Position numbers and translations under genes: made by a program
Notes under the pieces: model-generated
Seen by the model: only the letters and a program-made list of their open reading frames with translations
Database searches by the model: none
Told to the model about the DNA's origin: nothing
NCBI GenBank assembly: GCA_903772945.1
Contig: CAICTM010000043.1
Coordinates: forward strand, 91,380-155,379
Direction of reading: 5' to 3'
Length of the DNA stretch: 64,000 nt
DNA from: Seminavis robusta
Taxonomy: Eukaryota > Bacillariophyta > Bacillariophyceae > Naviculales > Naviculaceae
In this document: positions 30,162 through 39,578 of the stretch, piece by piece
How the letters are laid out: each line of letters starts with the position of its first letter
Position numbering within the stretch: position 1 is the stretch's first letter

Positions 30162-32111
30162 ATGTCTTCCTCGTCATCAGAAGAGGAGAACACCCGAATA
30201 CCGCTCCTTGAGAACCACGATGGTGAGTTTACCCTTCCTCCTGTAGACACCAGTAGCAGTAGCAGTAGCAGTAGCAGTGAGGAAGAGGATGAGGAAGAAG
30301 CGGTAATGGAAGAAGCGGAAGAAGCCGACGCCGACGCTGACGAAGAAGAGGAAGACCACGTTGAAGAAGAGTCCGGTCGGCCAGTAATGATGACTCAAGG
30401 AACCAGCTTTGTTGTGGCAAATCTTCTGGCACTTGACTCTGAATCCAACATTGACTTTGGTACGCCGACACCAGCTCCAGCCAGAGTCTCCTTGTCTCCC
30501 AAAAATCCAACAGAGGCTGAAGAAGAAGAGCCAACACCAACACAAGAAAATCCACAAAAAAATGCTGCTGAAATTGCCAGTGCTCTTGGTGTTGGTCAAA
30601 ATTTTACCACCTTAGACTTGACAGAGAAAGAACAAAAGCTTCTAGAAGAGTGCAAGGACCAAGGAAGACAAGGCAGAAAGTATGAGAAGAAATGCGAGAG
30701 CCTTCAAAAGCGATTTTTCGAGATAATCCGCGAGCATGGAGGATCCGTCTTGAGCAGTCTTCTTGAGATTGTTCCTGTCGATTACGACCACGGCCACTCA
30801 ACCAACTATGCTTTCTTCAACGTGGTATGCGGAGAAAAAGATCGCAATAAACACAAAATCTTGAACTATTGTGCCATCTTGTGCGGAATGAAATGGTTGT
30901 GCTTGTCCAGTACCAACAAAGGTAAGCCTCTCTCCCCCACCGTCTTCACACAATACATTAACAATGTATTCACTGAGTGGCGATCCTTGACCCACAACAA
31001 ATTCCAGTACACCTTCAAGGAGGATTTCAACGCCAAAGGAGATTTCCACGGAGTCATGATTCAGTTTTGGGCGGAAATCCGCAAGACGGATCCAACCTTT
31101 GGAATTTGCAGTCATCATTCGGAGATTGACTGGGAAGCGGACAAGAAAATCCGCGAAGCTGTCAAAGACGGAAGACTCCAACCTTGGACGAATCCAAAAG
31201 ATCTCCAATTCGTCTGTGTGTTCCACCTTGGTCGATCTTTTCTTCTTCGGGGTGGTAAGGAAATGTCGAGTCTCATGATGCGGGATACTTATTCTGGGAT
31301 GTACACTCGGGAGATGGGTGACCTGGCTGGATGTCTGCATATGGCAATCCGACTTCCAGAGGACAAGACCAATCGACTGACATTTTACAATTCCAATGCT
31401 CTTTCGGACAAAGACCGTTGGTTGGAAATCGTCAAGAATCCTCGTGATCCACTGTGTGCTTACAAGTGTTTCGACTTTTACCTGTCGAAGTGTCATCCGG
31501 AAGCCGAGAAGTTCTTCGCGAAGACTTCCTCCACTACGCAGAAGAAGGAATACAAGAAGTATTTCACCAACCACCCAGAGCATGAGAACAAGTACAAGGA
31601 TCGGGACATTTGGTATTGTCCATCAGGTGAAACCTCCAATTACAATCTTGGCCACAATACCGTATCCAAGATGGCCAAGCAACTCGGCACGGTCATAGGA
31701 GTCGCGAATCTTGAGAAGTTCACGAATCATGGTCTTCGTGCCTATGGAATCACCAAGATGCATCAAGCTCGGGTTTCGATGGCTGCTCGTTTGAAATTCG
31801 CCCGTCACAAGTGCGAACAGAGTCAGATCCCTTATGCACGTCTCGTAGATGAAGGTCGATCGACTGCTCTCAAGGCGCTGATGTGCTCTGATAAGGACTT
31901 GGCCGTGGAATCTGATGATGAAGACGGAAATCCACGTCCTCGTAGACGAACTTCTGACGAAGAATCCCATGACGGCGGTGGTAAGCCCCACGCAAAGCGT
32001 GCCTCAAAGCGCCAAGCGCAAAAAGAAAAGAATGCAACTCGGAAGAAGTCGAGCAAGTCCAAGAAGAATGGCATGCGTCTGCCAAGAAGTCAGTGCCCGA
32101 AGAGATCTTGA
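30162..32111 (+). CDS. Crypton-like tyrosine recombinase (DUF3504-type)
   Basis: ATG at 30162 (a TTG-led extension is ignored), 649 residues. A Ser run and long Glu/Asp-rich segment (about 1-110) precede a globular region. The tyrosine-recombinase set is complete and in order: R363 in FLLRGGKE, H523-x-x-R526 in NHGLRAYG, H549 in ARHKCEQ and Y558 in IPYARL, with H-to-Y spacing of 9. The sequence around it (HLGRSFLLRGGKEMSSL) matches the DUF3504/Crypton-derived class also found in animal ZMYM and KIAA1958-like proteins. Cryptons integrate circular DNA by strand exchange without terminal inverted repeats. The C-terminus is Lys/Arg-rich. The frame ends inside a region where another frame looks like the natural continuation (see 32093-32770). 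Catalytic residues are intact, so recombinase chemistry is plausible. Confidence 0.85.
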   Translation: MSSSSSEEENTRIPLLENHDGEFTLPPVDTSSSSSSSSSEEEDEEEAVMEEAEEADADADEEEEDHVEEESGRPVMMTQGTSFVVANLLALDSESNIDFGTPTPAPARVSLSPKNPTEAEEEEPTPTQENPQKNAAEIASALGVGQNFTTLDLTEKEQKLLEECKDQGRQGRKYEKKCESLQKRFFEIIREHGGSVLSSLLEIVPVDYDHGHSTNYAFFNVVCGEKDRNKHKILNYCAILCGMKWLCLSSTNKGKPLSPTVFTQYINNVFTEWRSLTHNKFQYTFKEDFNAKGDFHGVMIQFWAEIRKTDPTFGICSHHSEIDWEADKKIREAVKDGRLQPWTNPKDLQFVCVFHLGRSFLLRGGKEMSSLMMRDTYSGMYTREMGDLAGCLHMAIRLPEDKTNRLTFYNSNALSDKDRWLEIVKNPRDPLCAYKCFDFYLSKCHPEAEKFFAKTSSTTQKKEYKKYFTNHPEHENKYKDRDIWYCPSGETSNYNLGHNTVSKMAKQLGTVIGVANLEKFTNHGLRAYGITKMHQARVSMAARLKFARHKCEQSQIPYARLVDEGRSTALKALMCSDKDLAVESDDEDGNPRPRRRTSDEESHDGGGKPHAKRASKRQAQKEKNATRKKSSKSKKNGMRLPRSQCPKRS

Positions 32112-32770
32112 CTCAAGATTCGGACGATGAAGAAGAGGCTTCCTTGCTGACCAAAGATCCATCCATCATTCCAGATGACAAGGTGTTGAAGAAAATGACG
32201 AAAGCCCAGTTGCTCGATCTGGTTCACGCTCAAGCGGCGGCATCGACGGCCAGTATTGTCTCAGCTCCCGCTGTAGCTGGTGGTGCGGTGGTTTCCGTTG
32301 CAGGATCTCATCAATCGGTGGCGATGCCTCCAGTTGCGGTGGCTCCAGTTGCGGCGGCTCCAGTTGTGGCGGCTCCAGTTGCGGCGACTCCATTAGTTGT
32401 GGCCAATCAAGTCATGGATCAACAAACGTATCAACAGCAACCGATGCCCATGCAAATCCAGCCGCAACCACAGTACTCGATTCCAATGCCAATGAGTTGG
32501 AGTCAAATAGTAGCGATGCAGCAGCAGGCAGCCATGATGCAGAACTTGATGATGCCACAACCGCAGCAATTTGTGTATCCGCAGTTTCAGCAATCAGCTC
32601 CATAGATGCAGCCCGTCCCACAGATGCAGCCCGTCCCACAGATCCAACCACAGCAGCAGATGCAGCCCGCTCAACAGATCCAACCACAGCAGCAGATATG
32701 GCTTCGAGACACCCATGGGAACTTCTTTCCGGCCAATCAGAACGGTCAAAACGGACCGGCACTTGGATGA
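32093..32770 (+). pseudogene. broken C-terminal tail of the Crypton-like gene
   Basis: In the -1 frame relative to the recombinase, an acidic start (PEEILTQDSDDEEE) leads into a short helical DDKVLKKMTKAQLLDLV motif and an Ala/Val/Pro then Gln/Met/Pro-rich tail. A TAG at 32603-32605 interrupts it, yet the same Gln-rich composition (MQPVPQ, IQPQQQ repeats) continues in frame to TGA at 32768-32770. So two lesions, a frame change near 32060-32100 and a nonsense codon, separate this tail from the recombinase. Alternatively an intron with donor GTAAGC at 31981 and acceptor AAG at 32102 joins the frames in phase, leaving only the TAG. The region looks like the decaying or alternatively spliced end of one protein. 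Confidence 0.6.
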
Positions 32771-33073
32771 ACGCAGTGGATGAACGCCATGGTTGAGGTT
32801 TTTTGTGGGGCCATTGTGCGAAGTTTCGAATAGGGAAGAAAAGGGCATAGTTTCCTTTTTTATTTTCGATGGTTGAATTTATGGGGATATCGAAGTGAAA
32901 ATGAATTCAGAGGTGGCAACTTCAACTGACACCTTTGTTTCGTGCGTCGATTCGGAATGATTCGTTCCGACTGTTTCCCTTCTCTTAAGCATTCGTTTGA
33001 TAAGAACCCTTAATGTAAGAAACAATTACATTTTTCCATCTTCTCGTACAACAATATATCATAGGATTTGTCT
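32771..33073. other. intergenic between Crypton tail and TIR element
   Basis: About 300 bp, AT-rich, no gene or repeat recognised. Confidence 0.5.
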
Positions 33074-34329
33074 CATAATCCACCCACCAACGCCCTGGTA
33101 GCATCTAGTACATTTTCTAAGTGTGAGGTTTTTTCGCGGGTTGAAACGGCAAGAATCCCCGTGTTGTTTGCTAGAAAGACACAATATTGGATTCTGACGA
33201 GAACTCACTCTGAAGATTTAAGCATGCACATGGATTTTGAGTGCCATTTCCCAGGTTTTGTATAAGGAGTTAGTTGATTGGAAGTTTTACTCTTCTAGTA
33301 GTTACTGTGTAAAATCCACTGTTGGATTTTCAGCCGTTTTCTAGAGTAGGAATTGGCGGGTAAGATCCCCATAGTAGTATCAGCCACGAAGAATCCACTG
33401 TTGGATTTTCAGCCGTTTCTGTCTCTTAAGTAATCTCAGGACAACTTACTAGCCGTTTAAAATCAAGCCAAACACGACTGATTCAATGGTAAAGTGTACA
33501 CAAACCACAACCACAACAACAACAAGCAGACAACTGATGAACCATCCACCACGCAAACGACCGATTAACATCCACCATGATGCTCTTGTTACCGTACGGT
33601 ACCAGTACGTCTTTCCTCGGGCTGTTGTCAGGTAGATTACATACAAAGATCTCCTGCCTCACTGTCGGCCTCGAATGTCGGCTGCGATCTCGTCGCTTTC
33701 CAGGCCTTCAGCCTTCCTTTCGCGCTTCGATCTGGCGTCCATTCTTGGCCTTGTTGATCCTTGTTAAATCATGCTCCCTTGGCTTTGCCGCGGGAACACG
33801 ATTGAACTTGGATCTTCAGTTTGCCGGGTGATTTTTCTACAGAATGTGGAAAATTGTATTTGTTTCTAAAAAATACGGTTTAGTTCGATTCAATCGTACA
33901 AAACCATGCACATGGCTACTGACAACACACATGGTCGCTGAAATCCAGTCAAAATCCAGTCAAAATCCACGGAACGTCCGATGAGACATCCCTTATACAA
34001 ATCTCCAGAATCCGTGAAATTGGATTGTACTGTATTCGTACCGTGGATCATCCCGGTAAATGGATTTCTGGGTAACGGCCTCACGATTCAACGGATTTTC
34101 GAAAATGAGTGACGCATGTAACAATTACTATATAGAATCAGTACGAAAATCCGATTGCATTCTGACATCAGGCCGTTACCGGCGATTCAATCCTGTATGA
34201 AAAATTCAAAAATCCGAATCAGCCTATCGCATTAAACAACACGGGGATTGTGGCCGTTTCAACCTGCCAAAAAGCCTCACACGTAGAAAATGTACTAGAC
34301 TCTACGAGGGCATTGGCGGGTGGATTATG
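33074..34329. mobile_element. 1.26-kb element with ~96-bp terminal inverted repeats, no transposase
   Basis: 33074-33169 and 34234-34329 are inverted copies, about 85 of 96 positions matching, beginning CATAATCCACCC. No coding capacity is seen between them. The interior holds two copies of a 27-bp block containing the hairpin AAAATCCA-CTGT-TGGATTTT (33313-33339 and 33392-33418), a triple TCAAAATCCA-type direct repeat near 33945-33980, a GGTAACGGCCT/AGGCCGTTACC inverted pair (34071-34190) and the inverted partner of the Crypton gene's 5' region (about 33619-33841). Target-site duplications were not evident. It behaves like a non-autonomous DNA transposon; the mobilising family is unknown. Confidence 0.75.
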
Positions 34330-34347
34330 GTTGAAAACTTGAGTTAT

Positions 34348-34812
34348 TTAGATTATACCATTACGCTGTACCGGCCAGATGTAACCAAACTCCACTCCTC
34401 AATATAAACAGGGGTTTAGGTAGATTAGACCATTACACGGTACCGGCCAGATGTAACGAAACTCCACTCCTCAATATAAAGGGGGTTTAGGTAGATTAGA
34501 CCATTACGCGGTACCGGCCAGATGTAACCAAACTCCACTCCTCAATATAAACGGGGGCTTAGGTAGATTAGACCATTACGCGGTACCGGCCAGATGTAAC
34601 CAAACTCCACTCCTCAATATAAACGGGGATTTTTGTAGATTAGACCATTACGCGGTACCGGCCAGATGTAACCAAACTCCACTCCTCAATATAAACGGGG
34701 GTTTAGGTAGATTAGACCATTACGCAGTACTGGTACCGGCCAGATGTAACCAAACTCCACTCCTCAATAATAATATAAACAGGGGTTTAGGTAGATTAGA
34801 CCATTACGCAGC
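34348..34812. repeat. 72-bp minisatellite, six units plus a partial
   Basis: Units begin GATTAGACCATTACGC, contain GGTACCGGCC and CCTCAATATAAA, and start near 34349, 34421, 34492, 34564, 34636, 34708 and 34793 (the last truncated). Spacing is 71-73 bp except one unit of about 84 bp with insertions. It directly abuts the TIR element on its left and the AGGAGACGAT element on its right. Confidence 0.9.
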
Positions 34813-34852
34813 AGCTATCTAAAGCACGTATACATTCTGGGAGCCCATGGCA

Positions 34853-35256
34853 GGACCTCTGTGGAAACGTCATTCGTGGCAAAATACTTAGGAGACGATA
34901 CTCCGAGGAATACGAGACGATCGAAATGATTTAAGAGACGAAAGCAATCGTCTCCTATATTTAGGAGACGATTCAGTAGGAGACATTCCAATTAGGAGAC
35001 GATCGTTTCGAAATAGGAGACGATCCGAAAGATTTAGGAGACGATACCATACAGTTTACATGGTACACTTAGGAGACGATCCGTTGAGAATAGGAGACGA
35101 TCCGTTGAAAATAGGAGACGTTTTAAGAGGAGACAAAAGATTTAGGAGACGATCCGTTTCGTCTCCTATTTTTAGGAGACGAAATCCATTAAATAGGAGA
35201 CGATCAAAAGGATTTAGGAGGCTAAAAGTAGCAGACTCGAGTTTCCACAGAGGTCC
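34853..35256. mobile_element. 404-bp element with perfect 16-bp terminal inverted repeats and an AGGAGACGAT array
   Basis: GGACCTCTGTGGAAAC (34853-34868) and its exact reverse complement (35241-35256) bound the element. Between them the motif TTAGGAGACGAT or a near variant occurs about 18 times from 34889 to 35222, at irregular intervals of roughly 10-35 bp, two copies inverted (CGTCTCCTAT near 34948 and 35160). No target-site duplication was clear. Its right half is also the putative first exon of the MYND gene. It resembles a MITE with an internal satellite; I know no described family with this array. Confidence 0.75.
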
Positions 35257-36608
35257 AGTAAGTATTAGCTATTTGCCAATCAAGTGACAGCCCTTTTTTC
35301 TATTTCTATTTCTGTGGTTGGCGCCACCAGAGGCATCTTGTGAGCAGCAGGTCGCAAAAGAATCCAATCAAGTCCTTACCAAACTCTTGGACGATCGCCA
35401 CGGGGAAGAAATCCAAGAAGAAAAAGTATAGTGCTGCTGCCGCCGGCAAGAAGCCATCGCCTCAGGGAACGACCAACGGTACCGCCATAGTTGGCTTTGG
35501 TCGGGCCAATGAGGACTCTGTGAATCCTGGCATCTTTGGCTTTGCTATGGCTTTGGGGGCGGACAAGAAGAAACCAGAAGCCAAAAGACTTCTCCGAATT
35601 ATCAACAAAGAAAACAAGACAGATCGAGATATTGTTGATTTTCTTATGGGATACGTGCAGTTCAAGCAGGATGACAAATGGAATGAACTTCGAGTGGCTC
35701 CCTTCTACCAGTATTACGTGAGCATGTATCGTGAGGTACGACAGTGGGGATACGGCAAACCTGTACCAGTAACAGATACAGACAAAAAGTTCTTGAGCGG
35801 AATCATCCGGTCAGATACAGAACCTCCGTTCTTTCTTGCTCATGCCACATTTCTCAGTGGATTCATCGAGTGCAAGCTAGAGCAAAATGCTGACATGTTT
35901 CTCCATGCTTTGACCAGGGTAATTGATACTTGTGATTCAGCCAAAGATGAGGACAACGCACATGTGGTAGTCCCCCATACAGCAGGCGAATACCTCATGC
36001 GGCTTCGAACCCTCACGGAAGGCTTTATGGAACGCACTCGTTCTAATTTTGTCATGGTCAAGTGGGACCCCAACAAGTTTGTATCATCCATGTCTCCGAT
36101 TCCTGGGGACCAGTGTGACTGCTGTGGTACAAAAGAAAAGTCAACCAGTGAGATGCCGGTCTGTGGGCGTTGCCGTGTCACGTACTATTGCTCGAAGGAA
36201 TGTCAGCAGAAGCACTGGCAGCAAGTGCATTGGAAATTGTGCCGCAAAAAGGGGGAATTTCGCTGTGGTGATGTGGTCATCGCACTTGAGCCCTTTGCAT
36301 CAGTTGGCTTTGGAGGCCGATGTCGAATTGTGTCTCGTGCTAAAAATCGTACCAGAGGTCTCTGGAATGTTGCTGAAATGGAGGGAGAAGAGACTTGTGT
36401 CATTTCTGCAGCAAAACTGCGGGTTGATAGCCTGGTAGTTCGGGGCCTTATGAACCAATATGATCAAGACTTGGTGGCATCATTGATGGTACGTAAGATA
36501 CAAGAAGAATTGCAGAAGATAGGAGAATTGCAGGAGGACGCCCCTGATCCACCAGAAACATACACTGCAGTTGATCTGTATGTCATGTCTCTCGAGGAGT
36601 TGGATTGA
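35060..36608 (+). CDS. MYND zinc-finger protein with a putative transposon-derived first exon
   Basis: The MYND exon has no ATG before codon 70 of its open frame. A splice solution exists: join(35060..35257,35331..36608), 491 residues, 73-bp intron with GTAAGTATT donor, pyrimidine-rich tract and CCACCAG acceptor, phase 0 on both sides. Exon 1 lies in the AGGAGACGAT element and encodes repeats such as LGDDPLRIGDDPL and Arg-rich RRRNPLNRRR. Exon 2 begins Lys-rich. It carries a MYND finger at residues 328-366 of the spliced product (CDCC...CGRCRVTYYCSKEC...HW...HWKLC), which binds two zinc ions and usually mediates protein contacts. Two conserved flanking regions are shared with the paralogue at 37130. 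Without exon 1, an ATG at 35547 would give 353 residues including the finger. The finger call is firm; exon 1 is inference. Confidence 0.75.
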
Positions 36609-37129
36609 ATCATCTTTCTATTACGATATCATGTAGCACACCTCTACTAGTACTACAGGAAGTAAAGATTCATGCTCACGCTGTTCCTTGCCGGCTCTCC
36701 ATCGTACTGCTTGCCTAATCTGCATACTAGTAGGTGGTTCCGTGGTTCCAGAACCAGGTTTCATCAATGGATGCAGGCGAAACTACTGTCAATTTTGCGC
36801 CAGTACAGTCATCAAAGTTGGCCTTGTTGCAAGCTTGCTGCCAGCACAGGTACACTGTGCAGAAGGCTGGGTTCACAAGTGCTTTGAGCACACATTTCTG
36901 TGGCTGGAAGAGCCAAGCAATGACATTAGATCGCATTGCATCTCCGTTGGTACAACAATGAATCAAGCAGGAGGAGGATTGTTTAAGAACTCTTCATCGC
37001 AATATGCTACTAGCTATTAATAGACTCACTGGCTCCTAGTAGCGTTGTGTTGTCCGCATTCCAAACGTACCGGTAGGCTCCAAAGTTTCAGAATAACTAA
37101 TCGGGTTAAATATGTAGTTATTAGAGTGG
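36609..37129. other. intergenic between MYND paralogues
   Basis: About 520 bp. No remnant of the missing N-terminal half of the second MYND gene was recognised, and no other gene. Confidence 0.45.
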
Positions 37130-37999
37130 ATGGACTACGGGTGGGAATGGGCTCCAGAGGGCAAGTGCAAGCCAACAACAGAAGCCGACAAGAAGTTCTT
37201 GAGAGGAATCATCAGGTCTGCCACTGAACCTGCCTTCTTTGTTGCACATGCCATTTTCCTCCATGGATGGATTGAATTTACTGTGGAAGCTAATTATGAC
37301 GAAATGTTCCGCTCCATGAACAATGTGATTGCCACTTGTGATGCAGCCGGAGAGGAGGAAAAGTCACATATGTTGCCGTCTGAGCATGAAACAGCAGGGG
37401 ATTCCATGATGAAGCTATGTCATTTTGCAAATGAGTTGATGTTCAGCATGCGCGATGATTACGTTGTTGGAAAATGGGACCCTGACCACTTTGTGGTGCT
37501 TGTATCACCAGTCCCTGGGGACCAATGTGACTGTTGCTCAGAAGAAAAGTCCATCCATGACATGAGAGTTTGTGGGCACTGCCGTGTCACCTACTATTGC
37601 ACTGAGGAATGCCAGAACAAGCACTGGCAGCATGTGCACCACAAACTGTGTCGCAAAAAGGGTGAATTTCGCTGTGGCGACATAGTGCAGACCCTAGAAC
37701 CCTTTGGGTCAGTCAGCTTTGGAAAATACTGCCAGATTGTGTCTCCTGCCAAGAAACAGAGCAAGGCCGGCAATCTCTGGCTTGTGTCCGACCCCAAGGG
37801 AGAAGATACCTGCATCATTTCTGCGGACAAATTACGGGTTGACAGCTTGGTTGTTCGGGGCCTTATGGGCGAAGAAGACATTGGAGTGCTGGACTCCATG
37901 GTGAAAGAAATGCAAGAAGAAAACGGAAAGGATACTGATCCACCTGAAACCATCAGTATTTCTGATCTTTATGTCTGGTCTCTTGAGAATGTGGATTAA
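37130..37999 (+). CDS. MYND zinc-finger protein, 5'-truncated paralogue
   Basis: ATG at 37130, 289 residues. It aligns with the preceding gene from its DTDKKFLSGIIRS region onward (here EADKKFLRGIIRS), through the MYND finger (CDCC...CGHCRVTYYCTEEC...HW...HHKLC) to the shared end SLEN/SLEE-x-D. The first 150 or so residues of the MYND exon of copy 1 have no counterpart, so this copy is truncated or lost an exon; an AG just before the ATG (37121-37125) could be an acceptor for an upstream exon I cannot identify. Both copies lie in the same orientation about 520 bp apart, consistent with tandem duplication. The finger's Cys and His residues are all kept. The role is probably protein-protein contact. 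Confidence 0.8.
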   Translation: MDYGWEWAPEGKCKPTTEADKKFLRGIIRSATEPAFFVAHAIFLHGWIEFTVEANYDEMFRSMNNVIATCDAAGEEEKSHMLPSEHETAGDSMMKLCHFANELMFSMRDDYVVGKWDPDHFVVLVSPVPGDQCDCCSEEKSIHDMRVCGHCRVTYYCTEECQNKHWQHVHHKLCRKKGEFRCGDIVQTLEPFGSVSFGKYCQIVSPAKKQSKAGNLWLVSDPKGEDTCIISADKLRVDSLVVRGLMGEEDIGVLDSMVKEMQEENGKDTDPPETISISDLYVWSLENVD

Positions 38000-38209
38000 A
38001 CCGAACGAATTCCAGTGATGCCGCACACTTTTGTCTGCCGAACCCCCTCCACGCTGGCCAGTATTTGGCCGGGCAGTGAAGAAAGCGAAACTTGTGTTCC
38101 CCTCTATCGTCTTCCTCGACGAGATAGTCCCTGCAACGGTAAAACTATACCATATCTATTCATTCGCTGTCGTCATGTCTACGGTACGGGTGTTCATTGT
38201 CGTCATCTA

Positions 38210-39340
38210 CTAGCTAGAATAAAGACTTTTAGTTCCATAGTTTGCCTTTTCGACGTACCACTTCTTTTTGAAAATGATTTGAATGACAGGCCGCAGGGTA
38301 TTGGCAGAAGTGTTGGGCATGCCTTGGTGCAATAGTCGATAGTCGTAAAAGATTCCATCCCCCGCCTTGCCGTCGCCATTCCAGACCGACCCCGTGACGT
38401 GTGCTGCCGGACCAAAGCCCGCCAATGCTCGGTGTTGATGCGATGCGGGCCAGAATTGCGTATACCCGACCGTCTCGTCCAAGTCAATGAGCGGTAGAAA
38501 GAGGCAAATGGCGTAAGGATCGGCCAATGCGTGTTTCCATCCCGTTTCCTCCCACCCCGCATCTAGTGCGCCTTTGACATGATCTCCATCCGCGTGCCAT
38601 CCTTGTGCACAGGCCCCAGGCCGCGAATAGACGACGGAAAGATCAAAGTCTACTTCCTCTAGGAAGACTGCATCCTTGTGGATTCCCATGGCGGTTTTCA
38701 GATTCGAGACAATTTGTGGATTGTTACCAGAAATAATATGCTCCTTTACCAGTGCCACTTTGGAGGGTTCTTGCAATCGCAAATCAAATCGTTCCTTGTT
38801 GCGTGAGGCAATTTCCTGAAAACAAAATGCATCCTGTCCAACAGCTAATTGGGGTTGTTGTGTGGCCAAGGCTGTCTCAATATTGGCAATGGCTTGATCG
38901 ACCACGAGGCGAAATGCGGCAATGCCCTCAGCATCCAAAATGTGTGGTTGCAGGACAAGCCCCCATTCTCGCATGGCAAGGGCAAATGGTGGTTCCTCGT
39001 GGTTGTGGGGTGTCGCCACTGTGATTTTTTCTTGGTAACCCTCCAAGGGTTTCAATCGCAATGGCGCCGGTGCCGATGCCCACAACTCTACTACTACTGC
39101 CGAAGATGATACAACTTTTTCTGCCGCTGCGACAATGGACTCGGGTGTGGCTGGTTCTTCGCTCATGGCCGTCAACAGCAGTGTCATGACACCATCCTTG
39201 TCGGGATCAGGAGCCAGCGAATGGGACGGCCTCCAAGCAATGGCGGCGCCATCCTCCACAGTAGTAGTAACAACTTGCCGTCGAATCCGTTCTCCTAGCT
39301 CTGGATCGGCAGGAACCACACCCAAGACGACACAAAACAT
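38210..39340 (-). CDS. phytanoyl-CoA dioxygenase-like 2-oxoglutarate/Fe(II) oxygenase
   Basis: ATG at 39340, 376 residues, one exon. The double-stranded beta-helix metal site is visible: H249-x-D251 in GWHADGDH, then H338 in LLHQGMPN and R350 in LRPVIQI, the order used by PhyH-family enzymes to bind iron and 2-oxoglutarate. The N-terminal 110 residues form a separate, less conserved portion. Family members hydroxylate lipids, alkaloids, halogenated compounds or free amino acids, so the substrate is open. No targeting signal is clear. A short 3' gap separates it from the convergent MYND paralogue, and the two-exon unknown gene starts about 240 bp upstream on the other strand. Confidence 0.8.
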   Translation of the reverse strand: MFCVVLGVVPADPELGERIRRQVVTTTVEDGAAIAWRPSHSLAPDPDKDGVMTLLLTAMSEEPATPESIVAAAEKVVSSSAVVVELWASAPAPLRLKPLEGYQEKITVATPHNHEEPPFALAMREWGLVLQPHILDAEGIAAFRLVVDQAIANIETALATQQPQLAVGQDAFCFQEIASRNKERFDLRLQEPSKVALVKEHIISGNNPQIVSNLKTAMGIHKDAVFLEEVDFDLSVVYSRPGACAQGWHADGDHVKGALDAGWEETGWKHALADPYAICLFLPLIDLDETVGYTQFWPASHQHRALAGFGPAAHVTGSVWNGDGKAGDGIFYDYRLLHQGMPNTSANTLRPVIQIIFKKKWYVEKANYGTKSLYSS

Positions 39341-39578
39341 GAAACTGCTCTAGAGGAAAGGGTGTCCGCCACTGTCCGATGGTGGGTGGACAGCGCTGCC
39401 ATTGTCCGCTTCCGTCGCATTGGTTGGTTGTCAGTAGTTTTCGCCGTCTCTTTGGCTTTTCAAGATCTTTTTAATATCATTAGGGTTGAAGTGAATCGAA
39501 GTGAATCCAAGTGCGTTCAACCGTGGGGATCTCATTTTTCCTTGATCCAGTGGTGCGAGAGTTCCTGTCCCAGCAACG

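Noticed and set aside
614-32605. TAG as a sense codon (two genes continue past an in-frame TAG)
   Set aside because: TAG is used as a normal final stop in several clean genes here (for example 28483-28485 and the LRR gene at 16006), so reassignment is unlikely.
34889-35222. AGGAGACGAT array as a CRISPR array
   Set aside because: Repeats are only 10-12 bp, spacing is irregular, some copies are inverted, no cas genes exist and the genome is eukaryotic.
36672-37020. 110-codon plus-strand frame between the MYND genes
   Set aside because: No similarity to the missing MYND N-terminus and no recognisable features.
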